Shown here one piece after another: positions 53,769 to 62,696 of a stretch of 64,000 nt of DNA. The translations under genes and the position numbers were made by a program. The DNA is taken from the NCBI RefSeq assembly GCF_009649745.1, contig NZ_WJNG01000006.1, forward strand, positions 1 through 64,000, read 5' to 3'. Source of the stretch: Aquibacillus halophilus (lineage in GTDB: Bacteria > Bacillota > Bacilli > Bacillales > Amphibacillaceae). How positions within the stretch are numbered: position 1 is the stretch's first letter; the number at the start of each line of letters is the position of its first letter. The notes under the pieces were generated by a model. That model ran no database searches. It was not told the origin of the DNA and was given only the letters and a program-made list of their open reading frames with translations.

Positions 53769-55049
53769 ATGTATAATTCAAAAGGAATTATTATTAATTC
53801 GATTTCAAAATTGAAGAAAGGTTATTTAGAGATAGAATTTACAGTTCCAGACAGTGTTGAAAGGTTTTTTAATGAAAAAAGTTTTTTTTCTTCTTACTCT
53901 ATTTCTATTGACAGTGTTCCGGATAGCATACTGTCCATTCCGCTTTTAGCTAATTTACTACCAGTTGCTTGGGCAAATGATGTAAATTTATTCATTGATG
54001 AAGTCGATGAAACTTTTTACGAATCAATCCCAGTATTAAAAGATGCTTTTCAGAAAATGTATCCAAAACTCAATTTAGGTGGCCATCTAATAGCTAACAA
54101 GATAGTTAAAAATGAAGCAAACAATTTAAGTAGGTCTTCACAGTTATTCAGTGGGGGGATAGATTCACTTACTACATATATAAGAAGAAGTAACGAGACT
54201 CCTTACCTCGTTACTATTTGGGGAGCAGACGTAAGATTAGATGAATTTGAGGCTTGGGAACAAGTACGAAATTACAATTCAAAATTAGCAAAAGATTTGA
54301 AAACTGAGATTGTATTTGTTAAGTCGAATTTTAAAGAATTTTTAAATCAAGGCCAACTAAAAGATGAATTTGGAGAAATTGTTATAAGTTGGTGGGCTGG
54401 TGTACAGCATGGATTAGGTTTATCAGGATTATGTGCTCCTATTACCTATGAAAAGGGGTTAGGGACTTTTTATATTGGATCGTCACATACAGTTGATTAT
54501 AAGTTGCCATATGGTTCACATCCTTCAATTGATAATAATATTAAATGGGGGTCTACAAACGTTATTCATGACTCTTATGATTTAACTAGACAAGAAAAAA
54601 TTAATATGATTGCTGATTATATAACTAACAAATATGGATCTTTGCAAATAAGAGTTTGTTGGTTGCCGGAGGGAAATGGAGGGAATTGTAATGAATGCGA
54701 AAAATGTTCTCGTACAATTATAGGATTAATTCTGGCAGGTTTAGATCCAAATCAGCATGGATTTTATGTTAGTAATTCTTTTCCATCTCATGTTAAAAAG
54801 CAATTTGAAACCCAAAAGTGGAAGATTACTGAGGCTATAGCATTTCAATGGCAGGATGTTCAAGACCATATTCCTCATAATTTAAATTTTGAAAATTCTG
54901 ATTACAGAGACTTGTTTATTTGGTTGAAAAATTATAAGTTGAGACATTATCAACCTAGTTTATTAATAAGGGTACGTCTTATGGTTGCAAAAGCGTTGCC
55001 TGAAAGGTCAAAAAGAATCTTGAAAAAAATAATTAGAGTAGAGAACTGA
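53769..55049 (+). CDS. PP-loop ATPase-like protein with Cys-rich motif
   Basis: The 426-residue protein has the ATP-pyrophosphatase motif FSGGIDSLTTYIRR (about 124-137; SGGxDS), then IWGADVRLDEFEAW, and a C-terminal NCNECEKCSRTIIG cluster that may hold zinc. This layout recalls QueC/ExsB-type or asparagine-synthase-like ligases that activate a carboxylate or carbonyl with ATP. ATG 53769 behind GAGGTGG is preferred to a GTG at 53757 that overlaps that site. It lies 57 bp before the NRPS gene. A specific reaction is not recognisable. Confidence 0.72.
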   Translation: MYNSKGIIINSISKLKKGYLEIEFTVPDSVERFFNEKSFFSSYSISIDSVPDSILSIPLLANLLPVAWANDVNLFIDEVDETFYESIPVLKDAFQKMYPKLNLGGHLIANKIVKNEANNLSRSSQLFSGGIDSLTTYIRRSNETPYLVTIWGADVRLDEFEAWEQVRNYNSKLAKDLKTEIVFVKSNFKEFLNQGQLKDEFGEIVISWWAGVQHGLGLSGLCAPITYEKGLGTFYIGSSHTVDYKLPYGSHPSIDNNIKWGSTNVIHDSYDLTRQEKINMIADYITNKYGSLQIRVCWLPEGNGGNCNECEKCSRTIIGLILAGLDPNQHGFYVSNSFPSHVKKQFETQKWKITEAIAFQWQDVQDHIPHNLNFENSDYRDLFIWLKNYKLRHYQPSLLIRVRLMVAKALPERSKRILKKIIRVEN

Positions 55050-55106
55050 TAGGATTGATTTAATTGTAAAACGATTAAAACTAGAAAATTTTTAGGAGGA
55101 ACTTTA

Positions 55107-58100
55107 ATGGGGAATAGTATGTTGGAAAAAGATATGAAGACTAATTTAGCTTACTGGAAAAGAAAGATAGGAGATGGACCAACAGAATTAAGTCTTCCAT
55201 TTGATCATCCTAGAACTACTAATTCTGATGCTTTAATTGAGTCTTATAATTTCATAATTTCAAATAATATCAAAGAGAAAATCGATAGTTTATTCTATCT
55301 AGAAAAAGTTACTTCGAATATATTGATTATGACAGTTTTTAATATACTACTGTACCGTTATAGCAATGAAGAGGATATATACATTGGTACTGAAATATTT
55401 GGGGTGAATAAGAATGACTTAAGATCTTCACTTGATAACACATTTCTAATGATAACAAGACTGGATAGTGATATGGGTTTCCGAGATGCTTTGGAAGAAG
55501 TCAGAAAAGTTTATCAGGAAGCAAAAGAGCACCAGCTCCCTTTTGGTGAGTTAGTTGCTGAAATGGGTGACCAAAAAAATAGCAACACTAATCGATTCTT
55601 CCAAGTAATGTTGAAAATACAGGACTTGAAGTTAACATATGAGGAAGCGGTAGATTCTCAAATAGAAAGAACGGATATCGGAAAAAGCACTGAACTAGTT
55701 GATTTAACATTAAAGATTACTCAAGTGAAAAATGAGCTTCATTGCTCATTTCTTTACAATGAAAATCTATTCGATAATGAAACCATGATTCGGATGGAAG
55801 GACATTTTAATAACTTGTTAGATGGAGTATTAGACAATACAGATATCTTAATATCTAGTGTGCCAATGTTAAATGCTCAGGAGAGACATCAGTTGATTGT
55901 TGAATGGAATAAGCCCACGTCAGATTACCCAAGGGATTCTAGTATCAATCAACTTTTTGAAGAGCAAGTAGAGTTGAATCCTAATAATGTTGCAATAATA
56001 TTTGAAAATAATAAGATAACATATCAAGAACTAGATAATAGAGCTAATAAGATAGCAAGTTATCTAAAAAGAGCAAATATTAAAGATGAGCAGTTGGTTG
56101 CTATTTGCCTTAATCGCTCACCAGATATGATTGCGAGTTTCTTAGGAGTACTTAAGGCTGGTGGAGCATATTTACCGATTGATCTAGCCTATCCTAATGA
56201 ACGAATTGAGTACATGCTTGAAAATTCAGGAATATCTTTTCTAATAACAACTGTGCTAATAGGTAAGGACCTTCCTTCACTAGATACAACACTGATCTAT
56301 CTTGATAAAGAAGATGAGACTTTTGATTCTCGGCCAGAAACAATCACAAATACTAGTGGGCCAGATAGTTTGGCTTATGTAATGTACACATCAGGATCAA
56401 CAGGGAAGCCTAAGGGGGTCGCAAATAACCATCAAGGAATAGTTCGTCTTGTCAAAAATATTACTTATGCAAATTTAGGGTCAGATGAAACAATTTTGAA
56501 TAGAGCACCGATAGCTTTCGATGTATCTGTTTTCGAAATTTATGGTCCCTTATTAAATGGTGGCAAACTTGTTATTATCAATTCTCATAAACCTACATTT
56601 AAAGAAATTGCAAATCTGATATATAACTACAAAGTAACTACTCTCCGAGTAGGTCCAGATATGCTTAATATTTTATTAGAGGATTATAGTCATGAATTGA
56701 AGTCTTTAAAACAAGTTTTTTCAGGAGGAGAAGTCCTACCGGTTTGGCTTGCACGTAAATTTAAGCTCAAATTGGACGAATGTCAGTTAATAAATGCCTA
56801 CGGCCCTACTGAAAATGCAGTGAACACAACCTGTTATCATGTAAATGAGCTTCCGGAGGGTGTAGCTTCTATTCCAATAGGAAAGCCGATTTCAAACGAC
56901 TGCGTTTATATATTGGATAAATTTTTACAGCCTGTACCTATAGGAGTAGCGGGGGAAATCTATATAACTGGTGAAGGTATTGCACGAGGATATTTAAATA
57001 AACCTGAATTAACGAATGAAAAATTCCCTCCGGATCCTTTTATATTAGCAAAGGGGAGAAAACTTTATAAATCTGGAGATATGGGTCGTTATCGTTCTGA
57101 TGGTAATATTGAGTTTATAGGGAGAATTGATGATCAAGTTAAGATAAGAGGAAATCGAATTGAATTAGGTGAAGTTGAGACAATCCTAGGAGAATTCCCA
57201 GGTGTTCGACACTTGGTGGCAGGAGTCACAAAAGGAAAGAGTGGAACTAATGAGCTTGTTGCTTATGTTGTGATGAACAACCTGACAAAGTTCGACCAAC
57301 AAGACTTGCGTTCTTATTCTAGGCGGAAACTTCCAGAATCAATGATTCCAACCTTTTTTGTGGAAATGAGTGAAATCCCTGTTACACCTGTTGGAAAAAT
57401 AGACCGTAAGAGATTACCTACACCTGTCGTCTTAACTTCAAAAGAACAATTTGTTTCACCAAGAAATGAGGTAGAGGAAAAATTAGTTCATTTATGGGAA
57501 ACTATGTTGGATTTTAAACCAATCGGAGTGCGGGATCATTACTTCGATTTAGGTGGCAATTCTTTAGTTGCAATGCGAATGTTTGCCGATATAGAAACGT
57601 TATTTCATAAAAAATTACCTGTATCTATCATTTTCCAGGAGGATACAATTGAAAAATTAGCAAATTATTTAAGATCAAATGATCAATTGCATGATTGGTC
57701 ATCTTCATTAGTGCCTATTCAACCATTAGGTAGTAAGCAACCAATTTTCTGTGTACATGGTGGGGGTGGGGAAGTACTAGGATATAGAGAGATGGCATTT
57801 AAATTTGGTAAGGAACAACCTATTTATGGGCTAAGATTCACTAATGACGAAAGTTCTAGTATAAGTGTTGAAACATTAGCTGAAAAATATGTTAAAGAAA
57901 TAAAAGAAATACAACCCAACGGTCCATATTTTCTGTTTGGTTATTGTTTTGGAGGCGCAATTGCTTACGAAATGGCACAAAAGCTAATTAAGGAGACAGA
58001 GAAGGTCTCGTTATTAACAATCTTAAATTTTGCCAATCCAAAGCGTCAACCTGAAGAAAATCATTATCAAATAAATTATAAAAAAATAATAATAAATAAT

Positions 58101-58478
58101 CTGAAAGTGCTTTTTACAATGCCATTAAAGCAACGATTTACTTTCTTTATTCAAAAAATTAAAAATGTCATGAGACTTATTGAAGTTACATCTGATATAG
58201 AGCAACCGGTAAGTGAAATTACTCAAACTAATAAAGGTCTGACTAAAGCGATTAATGCATATAAACCTAAACCTTACTCAAGTGAAATATTACTAATTCG
58301 AGCAAATAATTATAAAGACTTTGAAAAAAAACTTGGCTGGGAAACGACAAAAGAAGGATGTATTCGTGAGGAAACCATACACGCTGAACATGATGGGCTT
58401 CTGAAAGAACCTAACGTTGATTTAGTTGTGAAACACTTAAAGGGAAAATTGCAAGAAATAACTAGCCTAGTTAACTGA
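55107..58478 (+). CDS. Single-module NRPS: half C - A - T - TE (Cys-type TE)
   Basis: This is a 1123-residue enzyme. Residues 1-265 match only the second half of a condensation domain (start LAYWKRKIGDGPTELSLPFD); the HHxxxDG half is absent. The A domain (about 275-770) has YTSGSTGKPKGV, INAYGPTEN, GRIDDQVKIRGNRIELGE and GKIDRKRLP. My reading of the specificity residues is D-V-F-R-F-G-A-V-N-K; I match it to no amino acid. The carrier site is LGGNSLVAMR (about 815). The TE has GYCFGG with Cys947 (57945-57947) instead of Ser, and AEHDGLL. AGGAGG precedes the ATG. The A domain should make an aminoacyl thioester. Confidence 0.9.
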   Translation: MGNSMLEKDMKTNLAYWKRKIGDGPTELSLPFDHPRTTNSDALIESYNFIISNNIKEKIDSLFYLEKVTSNILIMTVFNILLYRYSNEEDIYIGTEIFGVNKNDLRSSLDNTFLMITRLDSDMGFRDALEEVRKVYQEAKEHQLPFGELVAEMGDQKNSNTNRFFQVMLKIQDLKLTYEEAVDSQIERTDIGKSTELVDLTLKITQVKNELHCSFLYNENLFDNETMIRMEGHFNNLLDGVLDNTDILISSVPMLNAQERHQLIVEWNKPTSDYPRDSSINQLFEEQVELNPNNVAIIFENNKITYQELDNRANKIASYLKRANIKDEQLVAICLNRSPDMIASFLGVLKAGGAYLPIDLAYPNERIEYMLENSGISFLITTVLIGKDLPSLDTTLIYLDKEDETFDSRPETITNTSGPDSLAYVMYTSGSTGKPKGVANNHQGIVRLVKNITYANLGSDETILNRAPIAFDVSVFEIYGPLLNGGKLVIINSHKPTFKEIANLIYNYKVTTLRVGPDMLNILLEDYSHELKSLKQVFSGGEVLPVWLARKFKLKLDECQLINAYGPTENAVNTTCYHVNELPEGVASIPIGKPISNDCVYILDKFLQPVPIGVAGEIYITGEGIARGYLNKPELTNEKFPPDPFILAKGRKLYKSGDMGRYRSDGNIEFIGRIDDQVKIRGNRIELGEVETILGEFPGVRHLVAGVTKGKSGTNELVAYVVMNNLTKFDQQDLRSYSRRKLPESMIPTFFVEMSEIPVTPVGKIDRKRLPTPVVLTSKEQFVSPRNEVEEKLVHLWETMLDFKPIGVRDHYFDLGGNSLVAMRMFADIETLFHKKLPVSIIFQEDTIEKLANYLRSNDQLHDWSSSLVPIQPLGSKQPIFCVHGGGGEVLGYREMAFKFGKEQPIYGLRFTNDESSSISVETLAEKYVKEIKEIQPNGPYFLFGYCFGGAIAYEMAQKLIKETEKVSLLTILNFANPKRQPEENHYQINYKKIIINNLKVLFTMPLKQRFTFFIQKIKNVMRLIEVTSDIEQPVSEITQTNKGLTKAINAYKPKPYSSEILLIRANNYKDFEKKLGWETTKEGCIREETIHAEHDGLLKEPNVDLVVKHLKGKLQEITSLVN

Positions 58479-59054
58479 GAATAATTAGTACTTCAAATTT
58501 AACGAAAATTTCTTAGTAATTATCATTAAATATACTGAAGCAGAAGGAAAAAACCATGAATTTCCAGAATAAAATATAAAAATGTGTCGGGGTAGTAATT
58601 TTATTGCTATTCCTTCATGTACTGGAGGAGGTTAATGGTCTTAATTTCCTAAAATGAATGGTCTACCATTTCTGAATAATTACAAATGTCTACTTCTATA
58701 TAGAATGTTATTTAGTGATGTAATAGACTAGTCAAACTTAAGATAAAATGTAATTTTTACTGTAATTTACAGTGAGAAAGATGCTCTTTATAAGTTCTAT
58801 AAACGGTTGTGTAATGTTATTCATAATTTAGCTAATTATAATGTGGAGTTTCAATTTGTTAAGTGAAAATAAAGATATACTCTCAGGATCATAAAGTACT
58901 TGCAGTTGATGACAAAAGTATATTTTAATTGTTGTTTACCTTAATACCTACTCTTGATAGGGAGTTTTTCAACGATCACAGATTAGCACAATTGTTATAG
59001 GCTTTTAATTATCGATATCTTGATTTGACTGATAATATTTAACTGGAAATTGCG

Positions 59055-59083
59055 TTGACACAAGGATATTAAAATGATATTTT
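59055..59083 (+). promoter_or_regulatory. Candidate sigma-A promoter of the lasso operon
   Basis: TTGACA (59055-59060), a 17-base spacer and TATTTT (59078-59083). The -10 element matches 4 of 6. The geometry is the same as at 25491-25519. Confidence 0.55.
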
Positions 59084-59093
59084 GAAATAGAAC

Positions 59094-59109
59094 GTTCTTT
59101 ATTGAGAAT
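59094..59109. promoter_or_regulatory. SinR-like operator candidate at the lasso promoter
   Basis: GTTCTTTATTGAGAAT begins 11 bases after the -10 hexamer. Its first 15 bases equal those of the palindrome at 27239-27253, and GTTCTTT fits the SinR consensus. A promoter and palindrome in this same arrangement precede epsA. Confidence 0.5.
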
Positions 59110-59245
59110 ATAATTATGCTAACTTTTAAAAAACAAAGATAATTACTTAGCCAAAGGTATGTGTGATTATGTTTATATGTGTTTCGAAATCACGTCGTTC
59201 TATATAACGTATGTAAGTGGTGTTGACTGTTATTAGGAGGAATCT

Positions 59246-61201
59246 ATGAGCGCAATTGTTGGTATCCATAACAGTAATCATGAACCTGTCGCTGTAGAAT
59301 ATATGCAAAATATGATGAAATCCCTGAAGAGTTATCCAGCTGACGAGGTTCAGATTTGGAATGATAAAAATGTCTTCCTTGGCTGCCATGCACAGTGGAT
59401 AACACCAGAGTCGGTTGGTGAGAAATTACCATACTATGACTATGAAAGACAGTTGGCAATTACCATAGATGCAATTATTGATAATCGAAAAGATTTATTT
59501 AATAGTTTACAAATTGATCAATCACAAAGAAAGTTAATTCCTGATAGCCAATTAATTTTACTAGCTTATCATAAGTGGGGCGAAGAGGTTGTAAAGTATT
59601 TGGATGGGGATTTTGCTTTTATGATATGGGATGAGAGGAAGCAGAAGTTATTTGGAGCTAGAGATTTCTCTGGTGCAAGGACTCTTTATTTTCACACTGA
59701 CCATGGACAGTTCGCATTTTCAACTACAATAGAACCTTTATTCACAATCCCTTACATAAAAAAGAAACTAAATGAAGATTGGCTAGCTGAATTTCTTGCA
59801 ATACCAACGATTATTGAAGCAGTAGACATGTCAATCACAGTATATAAATCTATCTCACAAGTTCCTCCTTCCCATACAATCACTGTAATTAATGGGAAAG
59901 TTATTGTATCGAGGTACTGCACGATAGAGGTTAATGAAGAGTTAAAGCTTGGGTCAAATGAGGAGTATGGGGAAGCATTTTGTGATGTTTTTCAAAAAGC
60001 AATTTATGCTAGGACGCGAACACACGGGCAAGTAGGATCACATTTGAGTGGCGGTTTGGATTCTGGAACAGTTGTTAGTTTTGCTTCAAATAACCTTATA
60101 AAACAAAATAAAAAATTACACACGTATAGTTACTTAGCAGAAGATAGTTTTACAGATTGGACACCGAAGTATTATCAAGCAGACGAAAGTTCATTGGTAA
60201 AAGAAACGGTAGATTATGTAGGTAATATTACAGATAACTATTTGAGTTTTGAAGGAATGGACCCTTTGACTGAAGTGGATGATTTCACCAAGCTTATGGA
60301 AATGCCTTACAAGTTTTTTGAAAATTCATTTTGGTTAAAAGGAATTAACGAAATAGCTAACAAACAAGGGATTAAAGTTCTTTTAAATGGAGCAAGAGGA
60401 AACCACTCCATTTCTTGGGGCTCATCGAAGCTGAACGTAAACTATTACACTTCACTATTTAAAAAAATGAGATGGTTAAAGCTTAATAGCGAACTAGAAT
60501 ACTACACTAAGAATTATCATATGGGAAAGTCAGATATACTTCCTATTGTTGCAAAGAAAGCATTTCCAACCATATTGAATAAGACTACTAAAAAAAGTCA
60601 TCAATTTAGAAATGAATTTCCTACTATAATTAATCCATCATTTGCTAACAAGACGAATGTAATTGAAAGGCTTAAGCAATATGGTCTTGACCCAACATCA
60701 GGGCCCGTTGAAGATTTAACAAAATATAGGAAGAACTACTTCAAGCAACTACATGTTTGGAATAAAAGTGGGGTTGCAGAAACAAAATTATCCTTGCGTT
60801 ACTCGTTGTGGAATCGTGACCCAACAAACGATATTAATGTTATCCGGTTTTGTTTAGCTATACCGGAGGAACAATATGTTCTAAATGGAATGGAACGTTC
60901 ATTTATTAGAAGAGCTACAAAAGATTTTCTTCCTGATAAGGTGAGACTTAACTATCATACACGTGGGATTCAAGGGGCAGATACAATTCATCGTATTGCT
61001 AAACATTGGGACTATTTCATAGATGAATTACAACAGCTAAGCAATGACTCTCTAGTTTCTGAATTTCTAGATTTAAATGTGATTAGAAATTGCTTATCAA
61101 GGATAGGGACCAAACCAAGGCAGGAATTAATATTTGAAAATGACTTTAAGGTTCTAACACGTAGTTTAATCGTGTACCGTTTTTTGAAGAATATGGGCTG
61201 A
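59246..61201 (+). CDS. Lasso peptide macrolactam synthetase (asparagine-synthase-like)
   Basis: The 651-residue protein is of the asparagine synthetase B fold used as lasso cyclase. The N-terminal amidotransferase-like part begins SAIVGIHNSNHEPV and lacks Cys at position 2, as expected for a cyclase. The ATP-binding domain has SGGLDSGTVV (about 268-277), with conserved Asp residues later. It activates an acidic side chain of the precursor as AMP ester and closes the ring on the new N-terminus. It stands just before the precursor gene, and an AGGAGG site precedes the ATG. Confidence 0.92.
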   Translation: MSAIVGIHNSNHEPVAVEYMQNMMKSLKSYPADEVQIWNDKNVFLGCHAQWITPESVGEKLPYYDYERQLAITIDAIIDNRKDLFNSLQIDQSQRKLIPDSQLILLAYHKWGEEVVKYLDGDFAFMIWDERKQKLFGARDFSGARTLYFHTDHGQFAFSTTIEPLFTIPYIKKKLNEDWLAEFLAIPTIIEAVDMSITVYKSISQVPPSHTITVINGKVIVSRYCTIEVNEELKLGSNEEYGEAFCDVFQKAIYARTRTHGQVGSHLSGGLDSGTVVSFASNNLIKQNKKLHTYSYLAEDSFTDWTPKYYQADESSLVKETVDYVGNITDNYLSFEGMDPLTEVDDFTKLMEMPYKFFENSFWLKGINEIANKQGIKVLLNGARGNHSISWGSSKLNVNYYTSLFKKMRWLKLNSELEYYTKNYHMGKSDILPIVAKKAFPTILNKTTKKSHQFRNEFPTIINPSFANKTNVIERLKQYGLDPTSGPVEDLTKYRKNYFKQLHVWNKSGVAETKLSLRYSLWNRDPTNDINVIRFCLAIPEEQYVLNGMERSFIRRATKDFLPDKVRLNYHTRGIQGADTIHRIAKHWDYFIDELQQLSNDSLVSEFLDLNVIRNCLSRIGTKPRQELIFENDFKVLTRSLIVYRFLKNMG

Positions 61202-61216
61202 TTTGGGGAGGTGATA

Positions 61217-61375
61217 ATGATGAAGAGAGAGTGGAAAAAGCCATTGTTAGAAGTTCTTGATGTAAGCATGACAATGAATGGACCAGGGAATGCGAACGCG
61301 GATTGCTTTGATGTTTCTGATGGCCGTGAGGAGACACATGAAGGAAGGTCAAATGCAAGTTGCTTAGGTAGTTAG
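61217..61375 (+). CDS. Lasso peptide precursor, paeninodin-like, 52 residues
   Basis: ATG 61217 (or 61220, better spaced from GGAGG at 61207-61211) gives a leader MMKREWKKPLLEVLDVSMTM with WxxP, LDV and the Thr at -2 that lasso proteases need. The predicted core of 32 residues begins NGPGNANAD, CFDVSDGREE and ends GRSNASCLGS. Asp9 would close a nine-residue ring with Asn1. Oddities are Asn instead of Gly/Ala/Ser/Cys at position 1, two Cys (10 and 29), and a long tail. The C-terminal Ser fits phosphorylation by the adjacent kinase. Confidence 0.88.
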   Translation: MMKREWKKPLLEVLDVSMTMNGPGNANADCFDVSDGREETHEGRSNASCLGS

Positions 61376-61404
61376 GATAGTTTTTGGAAATGAAATTATT
61401 ACTT

Positions 61405-61436
61405 AACCCTTATACGTAAAGTATAAGGGTTTTATT
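61405..61436 (+). terminator. Hairpin terminator between precursor and kinase genes
   Basis: AACCCTTATAC (61405-61415) and GTATAAGGGTT (61421-61431) form a perfect 11-bp stem with the loop GTAAA, followed by TTATT. The short T-run suggests partial read-through, giving more precursor than enzyme transcript. Confidence 0.8.
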
Positions 61437-61454
61437 AAACGGGATGGGTGTTGG

Positions 61455-62390
61455 ATGACAGTTACCGATAACAAGATTATATACAAGGTATTCGGGCTAA
61501 ATGTTTCAAGTGAACTCTATTTTCCTGAGTTACCTCAAATTAGTGCCAGGGATAATCTAGTGGATATTTTAATAAGCAAGTCTGATTTATCGTTTATATG
61601 GGCTGAATTAGCAGTACCAAATAAGTACTTTGTTGTTAAAGAAAATGTTGTTCTATTTCAAGTGCCTAGGGTGGCCACCTTTTTGATTGAAAATGGAAAA
61701 GAAATTACTTTTTCACCTTTGGAAGGAGTACAGGAAGATCAAATTAGGCTTTATATCCTTGGAACCTGCATGGGTGCGCTTTTAATGCAACGGAATATCC
61801 TCCCCTTACATGGCAGTGCAATTGCCATTGATGGAAAGGCATATACAATTGTGGGTGATTCCGGCGTTGGGAAATCAACACTTGCTTCGGCTTTTCTACA
61901 AAAAGGCTATCAGTTACTTAGTGATGATGTGATTCCAGTAACGCTATCTAATCAAAACATCCCGTATGTTACGCCTGCATACCCGCAACAAAAGTTGTGG
62001 CAAGAAAGTTTGAATGAGTTTGGAATGGAATCAAGTCAGCTACGTCCAATTATTGATAGAGAGACCAAGTTTGCTGTCCCGGTTCCAGACCAGTTTGCTC
62101 ATGAACCGATGCCGCTTGCAGGAGTTATAGAATTAGTTAAAACAGAAACTGAAGAAATCAAAATACGACCGGTTCTTGCCCTCGAACGACTTCATACCTT
62201 GTTTGTTCACACGTACCGAAACTTTCTGATTAAGAGGTCGGGTTTGATGGAATGGCATTTTGATACTACAACTAAGATTGCTAATAAAATCGATTTATTT
62301 CGGTTAGAACGACCTACATCTTGTTTCACGGCCAATGAATTAACGGATGTCATTTTGACGGAGATAAAAAAGGAGGAACCAAATTTATGA
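61455..62390 (+). CDS. Lasso peptide kinase, HPr-kinase-like (PadeK type)
   Basis: The 311-residue protein has Walker A GDSGVGKSTLASAF (about 134-147) and an acidic pair, LLSDDVIPV, as in HPr kinase/phosphorylase-like proteins. In paeninodin clusters such a kinase phosphorylates the C-terminal Ser of the precursor, and here the core also ends in Ser. It overlaps the PqqD gene by 4 bases. It could instead serve another hydroxyl of the peptide, but context is strong. Confidence 0.88.
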   Translation: MTVTDNKIIYKVFGLNVSSELYFPELPQISARDNLVDILISKSDLSFIWAELAVPNKYFVVKENVVLFQVPRVATFLIENGKEITFSPLEGVQEDQIRLYILGTCMGALLMQRNILPLHGSAIAIDGKAYTIVGDSGVGKSTLASAFLQKGYQLLSDDVIPVTLSNQNIPYVTPAYPQQKLWQESLNEFGMESSQLRPIIDRETKFAVPVPDQFAHEPMPLAGVIELVKTETEEIKIRPVLALERLHTLFVHTYRNFLIKRSGLMEWHFDTTTKIANKIDLFRLERPTSCFTANELTDVILTEIKKEEPNL

Positions 62391-62677
62391 TTGAACATCA
62401 AGCTGTTTCGCTTAATCAGATTGTTAAACAAGGTGAAGGAAACATTGTAAGTAATATGGATGGAGAGAAAGTAATGTTAAGTATCCACAAAGGCAAGTAC
62501 TATAACTTAGGTGAAATGGGTGGGGAAATTTGGGAACAGATTAAGGACCCCACTTCCGTTAAGGAATTGATTGAATCTTTACTCTCTCAGTATGATGTTG
62601 AAGAAAGCGAATGTCGGGATCAGGTCATTTCGTTCTTAGGTATGTTGGCAAACGAAGAATTGATTCAACTATCATAA
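62387..62677 (+). CDS. PqqD-family leader-recognition protein (lasso B1)
   Basis: The 96-residue protein has the RiPP recognition element fold of PqqD: MLSIHKGKYYNLGEMGGEIWEQI is the conserved strand-turn-helix (residues 29-51), and the C-terminal helix carries FLGMLANEELI. It binds the leader peptide and delivers it to the B2 protease and the cyclase. It overlaps the kinase gene by 4 bases and is followed by the protease gene at 19 bp. Confidence 0.92.
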   Translation: MIEHQAVSLNQIVKQGEGNIVSNMDGEKVMLSIHKGKYYNLGEMGGEIWEQIKDPTSVKELIESLLSQYDVEESECRDQVISFLGMLANEELIQLS

Positions 62678-62696
62678 TTAAGGAAGGAATTAAGAA

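Larger units (their letters stand above)
58479..59245 (+). other. Non-coding region upstream of the lasso cluster
   Basis: 767 bases with no long frame. Two very short frames (17 residues from about 58581, and 5 residues after GGAGGAGG at about 58625) look like chance or decayed coding sequence. I see no second lasso precursor. The right half holds the promoter and operator candidates listed next. Confidence 0.5.

Noticed and set aside
58581-58634. 17-residue Cys-containing frame as a second RiPP precursor
   Set aside because: No ribosome site, no leader-like sequence, and no match to the WxxP/Thr pattern of the true precursor.
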